From contig DNCF01000384.1 in NCBI GenBank assembly GCA_003484545.1, positions 1 through 6,239 of the forward strand: a stretch of 6,239 nt of DNA, in the 5' to 3' direction. This DNA comes from Massilia sp. (GTDB taxonomy: Bacteria > Pseudomonadota > Gammaproteobacteria > Burkholderiales > Burkholderiaceae_D). The translations under genes were made by a program, and so were the position numbers. Below the pieces are notes generated by a model. That model was not told the origin of the DNA and made no database searches. It saw nothing but the letters and a program-made list of their open reading frames with translations. Shown here one piece after another: positions 1 to 4,899 of this stretch (positions are counted from its first letter, which is position 1; each line of letters opens with the position of its first letter).

Positions 1-166
1 CCTGGACGCTCTTGGCGTCGTCGAGCTGGACGGCGCGGAAGAACCGGGCCAGCGCGGCGCCGTCGGGCGGCGTCGGGGCCGCATGGGCCAGGCCGGTACA
101 AGCGCAGGCCGACGCGACCGCCGCGCCGAGGATGCTGCGCAGGACAACGCGGCGCGCAAGGGTCAT
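1..166 (-). CDS. Exported protein, N-terminal fragment; probable ankyrin-repeat protein (runs off the window)
   Basis: Only the first 55 codons are present; the gene continues beyond position 1. It begins at an ATG one base after the TatD-family stop (TGACATG), with an AAAGG ribosome binding site inside the end of that gene, so the two are almost certainly co-transcribed. The N-terminus has arginines (residues 5-6, ARRVVLR), a hydrophobic Ala-rich stretch to about residue 28, and a likely signal peptidase site after AHA, so export is likely. The twin Arg resembles a weak Tat motif. Cysteines at about residues 21 and 23 lack a good lipobox. The mature start, ALARFFRAVQLDDAKSVQ, looks like the first helix pair before ankyrin repeats. 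The ankyrin assignment is inferred from this stretch and from remembered Oxalobacteraceae gene order; no complete repeat is visible. Confidence 0.6.
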   Translation of the reverse strand, partial: MTLARRVVLRSILGAAVASACACTGLAHAAPTPPDGAALARFFRAVQLDDAKSVQ

Positions 167-167
167 G

Positions 168-953
168 TCAGGCCTTTCTGGCGTGCTGGAACAGGTTGAA
201 GAAATTCTCGCTGGTGCGGTCCGCCACTTCGCGCAGCGGCAGGCCCTTCAGGTTGGCGATGAACTCGGCCACGTGCGGCACATAGCCCGGCTCGTTCATC
301 TTGCCGCGGTAGGGCACCGGCGCCAGGTAGGGCGAATCGGTCTCGACCAGGATGCGATCCATCGGCACCGCACGCGCCACTTCCTGCAGCTCCTTTGCGC
401 TCTTGAAGGTAACGATGCCGGAGAACGAGATATAGAAGCCCATCTCGATCGCGGCCTCGGCCACCGCGAGCGACTCGGTGAAGCAGTGCATGACGCCGGC
501 CACGCCGCCCGCGGCGACGCCCGCGCCCTCTTCCTGCAGGATGCGGATGGTGTCCTCGCTGGCCGAGCGGGTGTGGATGATCAGCGGTTTGCGCGTCTCG
601 CGCGAGGCGCGGATGTGGGTGCGGAAGCGCTCGCGCTGCCATTCGAGGTCGCCCTCGAGGCGGTAGTAGTCGAGGCCGGTCTCGCCGATGGCGACGATCT
701 TCGGATGGTCGGCGAGTTCGACCAGCTGCTGCACGGTGGGTTCGGGCGTGTCCTCGTAGTCGGGGTGTACGCCGACCGAGGCGTAAATGTGCGGATACTG
801 CTCGGCCAGCGCGAGCACGCCCGGAAAATCGGGCAGGTCGACCGAGACGCACAGCGCATGCGTGACCTGGTTCTCGGCCATCTTGGCCAGGATCTCGGGC
901 ATGCGCGCGGCGAGTTCGGGGAAATTGATGTGGCAGTGGGAATCGATGTACAT
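168..953 (-). CDS. ycfH: TatD-family metal-dependent hydrolase (YcfH-type)
   Basis: A 261-residue cytoplasmic hydrolase of the TatD family (amidohydrolase-like TIM barrel); characterised members are metal-dependent 3'-5' DNA exonucleases. All family landmarks are visible: the HxH pair H6/H8 in DSHCHINF, E91 in AIGETGLDYYR, H127 in IIHTRS, H156 in GVMHCFTES, and D206 in ETDSPYLAPVPYRGK, followed by the usual C-terminal NEPGYV and SENFFNLF blocks. Length is normal for the family. The start at 953 was chosen because the family begins at MYIDSHCH; the frame stays open to 1079, but that extension would translate part of the inverted-repeat element and has no family resemblance. No Shine-Dalgarno sequence precedes the ATG. 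The symbol follows position: in E. coli ycfH lies just after holB in the same cluster. Here it is separated from pilZ by two genes. The physiological substrate is not evident from sequence. Confidence 0.93.
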   Translation of the reverse strand: MYIDSHCHINFPELAARMPEILAKMAENQVTHALCVSVDLPDFPGVLALAEQYPHIYASVGVHPDYEDTPEPTVQQLVELADHPKIVAIGETGLDYYRLEGDLEWQRERFRTHIRASRETRKPLIIHTRSASEDTIRILQEEGAGVAAGGVAGVMHCFTESLAVAEAAIEMGFYISFSGIVTFKSAKELQEVARAVPMDRILVETDSPYLAPVPYRGKMNEPGYVPHVAEFIANLKGLPLREVADRTSENFFNLFQHARKA

Positions 954-959
954 GCCGAT

Positions 960-965
960 ATTGTA
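960..965 (-). promoter_or_regulatory. Possible -10 box of a leaderless TatD-family transcript
   Basis: On the minus strand TACAAT stands 6 bases before the ATG at 953, and no purine-rich ribosome binding site lies between. A transcript starting about 7 bases after this box would begin at or next to the start codon. No convincing -35 hexamer is seen 17 bases upstream (TGGCGC). This is a weak call; transcription could equally enter from further up or from within the repeat element. Confidence 0.25.
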
Positions 966-1005
966 AGGGCAGCCGACAGAGCGCGCCACGCGGGGTGGCG
1001 CTTCA

Positions 1006-1170
1006 GCTTTTCGTAGGGTGGGTCCTTGTACCCACGCGCACGTACCGCCGCACATTCGCGCCATGCCCTCCTGCCACAATCAGGCGATGGATCGCGGTTC
1101 CCGAAACGAGAAACTGCGCAGCGTCGCCACGTCCGCATAAGGTGGGTACGAGTACCCACCCTACGAAAGC
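1006..1170. repeat. Inverted-repeat-bounded intergenic element (REPIN/MITE-like)
   Basis: Two nearly identical arms lie in opposite orientation: GCTTTTCGTAGGGTGGGT followed by CCTTGTACCCA at 1006-1034, and the reverse complement of GCTTTCGTAGGGTGGGT followed by ACTCGTACCCA at about 1143-1170. They differ only by one extra T and a few bases. Each arm is also a hairpin: GTGGGT/ACCCAC around CCTTGT on the left, and a 9-base-pair GGTGGGTAC/GTACCCACC stem on the right. About 110 bases of non-symmetric sequence lie between. No transposase or credible ORF is present. Two palindromic units in opposite orientation is the plan of REPINs mobilised by RAYT transposases; a MITE is the alternative. Copy number in the genome cannot be seen from here. 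Confidence 0.7.
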
Positions 1171-1195
1171 CGGCATCCGCGAGTGCCCCGGCCCA

Positions 1196-1225
1196 CAAAC
1201 AAAAAGAGCGGCCGCAGCCGCTCTT
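1196..1225 (-). terminator. Rho-independent terminator of the PEP-CTERM gene
   Basis: Read on the minus strand, a 9-base-pair stem AAGAGCGGC/GCCGCTCTT (1204-1225) closes a four-base loop and is followed by TTTGTTTG. It lies about 20 bases after the PEP-CTERM stop. The opposite strand has no T tract, so it should act mainly on minus-strand transcription. It separates this unit from the downstream TatD-family gene. Confidence 0.88.
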
Positions 1226-1242
1226 CCCTCACGCTAGCGAAA

Positions 1243-2112
1243 TTACGCCGCGTTCTTGCGACGGCGCACCACCGCGCCGGCGCCCAGCAGGGCGATGCCG
1301 AACAGGGCCAGCGAGCCCGGCTCCGGCACTTCCGCGCCTTCGGCCAGCTTGAACTGGCCATTGGTGCCCAGGAAGAAGTACTGGCCCGGGGCGTTGGCAT
1401 AGGTGCCGCCCGAGCAGCCCGGACCCTGGAAGCCGCCGAACTGGCAGGCCACTTCGTCCACCAGGCGGTCGGTCGGACGGCCCAGGGTGTTGGCGTTGGT
1501 GAAGGCGAAGGACAGCACCGACGAACCCGACAGGTCCTTGCCCTCGCCGGTGAAGAAGTAGCCGGCGTCGAGCATGCCCGGGGCAGCCGATGCCAGCACC
1601 GTCACCTGGCCGTTGTTGATCGGGCTGCCGCTGGCATCGACCAGGCCGCCGCCGCCGGCCAGCACGTTGAACTCGGCGATCAGGTTGCCCAGGTTGGCGC
1701 CGAAGTAGCCTTCGGTGCCGCCGTACTGGCCATTGGTCGGGTTCTGGTACATCTTGATGGTGCCGCCGGTGAAGCTGAAGGCGCCGTTGAAGGTGCCGGT
1801 GCCCATGGCTTCGAAGGTTGCCGTGATGTTGCCACCCGCATAGTTCAGCGGGAACAGCTGGCCGTTGCTGTCGGCCTGCTGGATGTTGAAGACCGCGGTT
1901 TCCTTGAAGGTGAAGGAATTGGCGCCAGACGACGTCAGCTCGATGAAGGCGTTGCCGTTGACGTCAAGGTATTCGTTGATGACCTGGCCGTTGTCGAAAC
2001 CGCCGCCGGTCGGATTGAAGACCCAGTCGTTCAGAACCGGTGCTGCGGAAGCGGTACCCATGGTGCAAGCTGCGACAGCTGCTGCGCACATCAATTTTTT
2101 AACAAATTTCAT
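1243..2112 (-). CDS. Secreted PEP-CTERM sorting-domain protein, possibly PepA-like (flocculation-associated)
   Basis: A 289-residue exported protein. Residues 1-23 form a Sec signal peptide (MKFVKKLMCAAA, cleavage after TASA). The mature part is rich in Gly, Asn, Thr and Phe, with a probable disulfide pair at C223 and C233. The C-terminus is a textbook PEP-CTERM signal: VPEP at 262-265, a hydrophobic segment (SLALFGIALLGAGAVV), then RRRK. In this family exosortase cleaves at the motif during sorting to the surface or exopolysaccharide matrix. The body (WVFNPTGGG, NEYLDVNG, FKETAVFNI, NGQYFF-like regions) reminds me of the flocculation-associated PEP-CTERM protein PepA of floc-forming Betaproteobacteria, but I cannot confirm this. 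The start at 2112 has AAGAGGA upstream; an in-frame ATG at 2163 lies inside the sigma-54 promoter and cannot be used from it. No exosortase or polysaccharide gene is in the window. It is a monocistronic unit with its own promoter and terminator. Confidence 0.92.
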   Translation of the reverse strand: MKFVKKLMCAAAVAACTMGTASAAPVLNDWVFNPTGGGFDNGQVINEYLDVNGNAFIELTSSGANSFTFKETAVFNIQQADSNGQLFPLNYAGGNITATFEAMGTGTFNGAFSFTGGTIKMYQNPTNGQYGGTEGYFGANLGNLIAEFNVLAGGGGLVDASGSPINNGQVTVLASAAPGMLDAGYFFTGEGKDLSGSSVLSFAFTNANTLGRPTDRLVDEVACQFGGFQGPGCSGGTYANAPGQYFFLGTNGQFKLAEGAEVPEPGSLALFGIALLGAGAVVRRRKNAA

Positions 2113-2158
2113 AATTCCTCTTAACCAAGTGGTCTTTGTAAGTGGGACCCAAGGTGTA

Positions 2159-2175
2159 AGCAAGTCTTATGCCAG
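2159..2175 (-). promoter_or_regulatory. Sigma-54 (RpoN) -24/-12 promoter of the PEP-CTERM gene
   Basis: The minus strand reads CTGGCATAAGACTTGCT, which fits the sigma-54 consensus YTGGCAYRNNNYTTGCW at every constrained position, with exactly 10 bases between the GG and GC doublets. It predicts a transcript start near 2148 and a leader of about 36 bases before the ATG at 2112, which contains the AAGAGGA ribosome binding site. RpoN-dependent expression of PEP-CTERM genes through the PrsK/PrsR system is known in related floc-forming bacteria; dependence here is inferred from sequence. Confidence 0.8.
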
Positions 2176-2192
2176 AATAATTAATCGTTAAT

Positions 2193-2205
2193 AATCAAAT
2201 ACTTA
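2193..2205 (+). promoter_or_regulatory. Candidate IHF binding site
   Basis: AATCAAATACTTA matches the IHF consensus WATCAANNNNTTR at every fixed base. It lies about 45-57 bases upstream of the predicted sigma-54 start, between the core promoter and the inverted repeats further up. That is where IHF bends DNA in many sigma-54 promoters to bring an activator to the polymerase. The surrounding AT-rich DNA raises the chance of a coincidental match. Confidence 0.5.
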
Positions 2206-2247
2206 TATCGATGCCGTAATGTGGAAAGGCAGACTGTAAAGATTATC

Positions 2248-2299
2248 GACACATTGTTGTGTCCGCCAGGAATTAACAATGTGCTGGCTGAATTGTTAA
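2248..2299. promoter_or_regulatory. Nested inverted repeats: candidate enhancer (upstream activator sites)
   Basis: Three overlapping perfect inverted repeats share ATTGTT/AACAAT half-sites. GACACA-TTGT-TGTGTC spans 2248-2263. CACATTGTT at 2250-2258 pairs with AACAATGTG at 2275-2283. TTAACAAT at 2273-2280 pairs with ATTGTTAA at 2292-2299. Their centres lie about 108 to 138 bases upstream of the predicted sigma-54 start, the usual distance for a bacterial enhancer-binding protein. A PrsR-type regulator is the natural candidate, but its identity is inference. The stems are AT-rich with no T tract, so a terminator for the GNAT gene is less likely. Confidence 0.5.
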
Positions 2300-2319
2300 A
2301 TACCGCACATAGCGGCGTC

Positions 2320-2841
2320 TTATTCCACTACGCGTTTGCCCAGGATGACGAGGTCGCGCTCGACGCCGTCGAGGTTCGCCACGCGCGGGAAATGCGCCCA
2401 GGTATCGAAACCGAAGCGACGGAACAGGGCCAGGCTGGGGGCGTTGTGGCCGAAGATAAAACCCAGCAAGGTGTGCACCTGGATCTCGGGCGCGAAGGCG
2501 ATCGCCTGCTCCAGGCAATAGCGGCCGATGCCCTTGCCGCGCCAGCTTTCCGCGATGTAGATCGACAGCTCGGCCGTGCCCGAGTAGGCCGGACGGCCGT
2601 AGAAATTCGAATACGACATCCAGCCGATGACTTCCGGATTCGCGGACTGGTCGTCGGCGGCGTGGATCACCCACAGCGGACGCCGGTCGGGCGTATGCTC
2701 GGCGAACCAGCCCTCGCGCGAGGCGACGCTGACCGGTTCGGTGTCGGCGGTGACTTCGCGCGAGGCGATGGTGGAGTTATAGATGTCGACGATGGTCGGG
2801 AGGTCGTCGCGGCGGGCGAGGCGATGGATATAGGACGGCAT
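2320..2841 (-). CDS. GNAT-family N-acetyltransferase (phosphinothricin acetyltransferase-like)
   Basis: A 173-residue cytoplasmic acetyl-CoA-dependent N-acetyltransferase filling a whole single GNAT domain. The N-terminal part (LPTIVDIYNSTIASREVTADTEP split around residues 14-36) is typical of the PAT/YncA subgroup, which acetylates small amines such as phosphinothricin, methionine sulfoximine or methionine sulfone. The acetyl-CoA pyrophosphate loop is R101-GKGIG-R107 after the SIYIAESW strand, and the C-terminal GHNAPSLALFRRFGF block is the conserved helix following the substrate site. The true substrate cannot be told. It starts 30 bases after the pilZ stop, so it is probably the last gene of the mltG operon. 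The ATG at 2841 is preferred; a TTG at 2847 in the same frame is an alternative. Neither has a good ribosome binding site (a T-rich CGTTTTTTCTTG precedes), suggesting low or coupled translation. Confidence 0.87.
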   Translation of the reverse strand: MPSYIHRLARRDDLPTIVDIYNSTIASREVTADTEPVSVASREGWFAEHTPDRRPLWVIHAADDQSANPEVIGWMSYSNFYGRPAYSGTAELSIYIAESWRGKGIGRYCLEQAIAFAPEIQVHTLLGFIFGHNAPSLALFRRFGFDTWAHFPRVANLDGVERDLVILGKRVVE

Positions 2842-2871
2842 GGACAAGAAAAAACGAGACAGGACAGGAAA

Positions 2872-3249
2872 TTACAGGGTATGGGTGGCGCGCGAGGAGC
2901 GCAGCGCGGCGCCGAGGATTTCTTCGATGCGGCTCTTGGCGCGCTGGCCGGTCTCGTCGGCCGGGAAATGCACGCCGACGCCTTGCGCCTTGCTGTTGTT
3001 GGCGCCGCTTGGGGTGATCCAGGCCACCTTGCCGGCGATCGGGTATTTGTTCGCGTCGTCCATCAAGGACAGGATCAGGTAGATCTCGTCGCCGATCTTG
3101 TAAGGCTTGTTGGTCGGCACGAACATGCCGCCATTCTTCAGGAAAGGCATGTAGGCGGCGTACAGCGCCGCCTTTTCCTTGATGGCAAGCGACAGCACCG
3201 CCGGCCGCGGCAGGAGCGAGGCGTTCGGGTCGGTTGTATTGCCGGACAT
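2872..3249 (-). CDS. pilZ: Type IV pilus assembly protein PilZ
   Basis: A 125-residue single PilZ-domain protein closely resembling Pseudomonas PilZ: AVLSLAIKEKAALYAAYMPF (18-36), KNGGMFVPTNKPYKIGDEIY (38-57), then AGKVAWITPSGANNSKAQG and GVGVHF, ending in THTL. This class is needed for type IV pilus assembly and twitching, acting with the PilB ATPase at the inner membrane. It lacks the RxxxR and DxSxxG signature of c-di-GMP-binding PilZ domains, as known for this subfamily, so it is not expected to bind c-di-GMP itself. The start at 3249 has a strong AAAGGAAA ribosome binding site 5 bases upstream, which overlaps the holB stop. The frame is open to 3309, but that extension would overlap holB and matches no PilZ. 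Confidence 0.93.
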   Translation of the reverse strand: MSGNTTDPNASLLPRPAVLSLAIKEKAALYAAYMPFLKNGGMFVPTNKPYKIGDEIYLILSLMDDANKYPIAGKVAWITPSGANNSKAQGVGVHFPADETGQRAKSRIEEILGAALRSSRATHTL

Positions 3250-3259
3250 CGGTTTCCTT

Positions 3260-4288
3260 TCAGGCGGGGCTGCAGCAGCGCGTGTAATCGAGCAGCATGT
3301 CTTCGACAAACAGTTTAGCCGACAAGGGGTGGTCCGCCACCGCGCGCCGCTCGTTCGTCGACTTTACTGCACGCAACAGATTCGCAGTGTGCACGCTCGC
3401 GGCCAAGGCCGCAAGTTCCTTCTGGTAGCGCGGGTAATAGCGCACCACGCCGGACAATTTCACCGAGAGCAGGTCGTACAGCCAGCGCTGCTGCCAGGCC
3501 ACCAGCGACGCCAGCGCCGTCTTGCTCAGCTTCTCGGCGCTGCGCAGGGCGGCGTCGCTGCTCGGGCGCGCCAGGAAATGCAGCAGGGCATCGAGTTCTT
3601 CCCGGTTGCCGGTCTCGGCCTGGGCGCGCGCCGCCAGCGGCGCCCCGCCCTCCTCGCGCAGCCAGCTGTCGGCGTCCGGCACGCCCTGCTCCTTGAGCCA
3701 GGCCAGCGCGGCGGCATGGTCGGGCATCGGCAGGGCAAACTTGCGGCAGCGCGACAGGATGGTCGGCAGCAGCCGGTCCAGCCCGTTCGAGGCGAGCAGG
3801 AAGACGGTGCCCGGCGGCGGCTCCTCCAGGGTCTTCAGCAGGGCGTTCGAGGCCGGCATGTTGAGCGCCTCGGCCGGGTACAGCACCACCACGCGCAGGC
3901 CCTGGCGGTGGGTCGAAATGTTCATGAAATCGGAAAGCGAGCGGATCTGCTCGATCTTGATCTCTTTCGAAGGCGCCTTGGTCGACTTGGATTTCTTGTC
4001 GCCGTCGCCGCCCTCCTCGCCCTCGCCCGCCGGGTCGTCCTCCAGCGCCTCCGGGCGCACGCGGCGGTAGTCGGGGTGGTTGTGCTGGACGAACCAGCCG
4101 CAGGACGCGCAGGCGCCGCAGGCCTGGCCGTCGGGCTGCACGTTTTCGCACAGCAGGGCTTGGGCGAAGTGTTCGATGAAGTCGGCCTTGCCGATGCCGG
4201 CCGGGCCGTGGAACAGGATCGCATGGGGCAGCCGCTCGCGCATCTGCTGCAGCTGCTCCCAGGCTTGGTGCTGCCAGGGGTAAATCAC
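3260..4288 (-). CDS. holB: DNA polymerase III subunit delta' (clamp loader)
   Basis: A 342-residue AAA+ clamp-loader subunit that works with delta and tau/gamma to load the sliding clamp. A P-loop GPAGIGKA is at 28-35; the Ser/Thr after the lysine is Ala, in keeping with delta' not being an ATPase. A zinc module is visible as C47, C57, C60 and C63. Further landmarks are the NALLKTLEEPP block (about 148-158), FLLASNGLDRLLPTILSRC (163-181) with the SRC motif at 179-181, and the helical C-terminal collar domain. A charged low-complexity insert occupies about residues 81-108, Asp/Glu/Gly then Lys/Ser. Translation starts at a GTG with GGAGAG six bases upstream; this GTG overlaps the tmk stop as GTGA, implying translational coupling. 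Length is normal for the family. Confidence 0.95.
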   Translation of the reverse strand: MIYPWQHQAWEQLQQMRERLPHAILFHGPAGIGKADFIEHFAQALLCENVQPDGQACGACASCGWFVQHNHPDYRRVRPEALEDDPAGEGEEGGDGDKKSKSTKAPSKEIKIEQIRSLSDFMNISTHRQGLRVVVLYPAEALNMPASNALLKTLEEPPPGTVFLLASNGLDRLLPTILSRCRKFALPMPDHAAALAWLKEQGVPDADSWLREEGGAPLAARAQAETGNREELDALLHFLARPSSDAALRSAEKLSKTALASLVAWQQRWLYDLLSVKLSGVVRYYPRYQKELAALAASVHTANLLRAVKSTNERRAVADHPLSAKLFVEDMLLDYTRCCSPA

Positions 4289-4899
4289 AACAATCTCTCC
4301 AGCGCCTCACTGATGGTCTGGCGGGTTGCCTCGATGCTGCGGGTCGAATCGACGACCACGAAGCGCTCGGGGAATTGCGCGGCGCGGCGCAGGTACTCGG
4401 CGCGGCAGCGTGCGAAGAATTCGCCCTGCTCGCGTTCGAACTTGTCGAGCGTGCGGGTGGCGTCAAGGCGCTCGCGCGCCACTTCCAGGGGCACGTCGAA
4501 CAGCAGGGTCAGGTCCGGCTGCAGGTGCGGATGGACCCAGGCCTCGAGCGCCTCCAGTTTCTGGCGGTCCAGCCCGCGCCCGCCGCTCTGGTAGGCGAAG
4601 CTGGCGTCGGTGAAACGATCGGACAGCACCCAGGTGCCGGCCGCCAGGTGCGGCTCGATCACCTGGGCCAGGTGCTCGCGGCGGCTGGCGAACATCAGCA
4701 GCGCCTCGGTTTCCAGGTGCATCTTTTCGTGCAACAGCAGCTCGCGCAGCTTTTCGCCCAGCGGCGTGCCGCCCGGTTCGCGCGAGGCGACCACCTGCCT
4801 GCCGCGCGCGGCCAGGAAGTCGACGATGAAGCCGATGTGGGTCGACTTGCCGGCGCCGTCGATGCCTTCGACGGTAAGGAACTTGCCGCGCTCTATCAT
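4285..4899 (-). CDS. tmk: Thymidylate kinase (dTMP kinase)
   Basis: A 204-residue cytoplasmic kinase converting dTMP to dTDP with ATP, essential for dTTP supply. Motifs: P-loop GIDGAGKST at 12-20, substrate-binding REPGGTPLGE at 40-49, DRF at 94-96 followed by SFAYQSGGRGLD, the FDVPLEVARERL strand-helix, and a lid region around 142-155 with Arg and Lys (RLDATRTLDKFE). Length and motif spacing are normal. The ATG overlaps the mltG stop as ATGA and the stop overlaps the holB start as GTGA, so it is the middle cistron of a translationally coupled block. No strong ribosome binding site precedes the ATG (GGGATC only), which fits coupling. Confidence 0.97.
   Translation of the reverse strand: MIERGKFLTVEGIDGAGKSTHIGFIVDFLAARGRQVVASREPGGTPLGEKLRELLLHEKMHLETEALLMFASRREHLAQVIEPHLAAGTWVLSDRFTDASFAYQSGGRGLDRQKLEALEAWVHPHLQPDLTLLFDVPLEVARERLDATRTLDKFEREQGEFFARCRAEYLRRAAQFPERFVVVDSTRSIEATRQTISEALERLL

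Noticed and set aside
954..1079. N-terminal extension of the TatD-family protein to an upstream start at 1079
   Set aside because: It would translate the left arm of the repeat element, and the family starts at MYIDSHCH.
1183..2124. Long + strand frame antisense to the PEP-CTERM gene
   Set aside because: Its translation is repetitive Val/Ala/Gly/Gln-rich with no domain, while the opposite strand encodes a protein with signal peptide and PEP-CTERM motif. It is a high-GC shadow.
2113..2163. Upstream start of the PEP-CTERM gene at 2163
   Set aside because: The ATG lies within the -12 region of the sigma-54 promoter, and the extra residues would bury the signal peptide behind a non-typical leader.
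2300..2319. Possible terminator after the GNAT gene (CCGC-TATGT-GCGG then TATTT on the minus strand)
   Set aside because: The stem is only four base pairs and the T run is broken; too weak to call.
3315..4466. 383-residue minus-strand frame overlapping holB and the 3' end of tmk in another frame
   Set aside because: Arg/Ala/Pro-rich translation typical of a frame-shifted shadow; holB and tmk in the real frames carry all family motifs.
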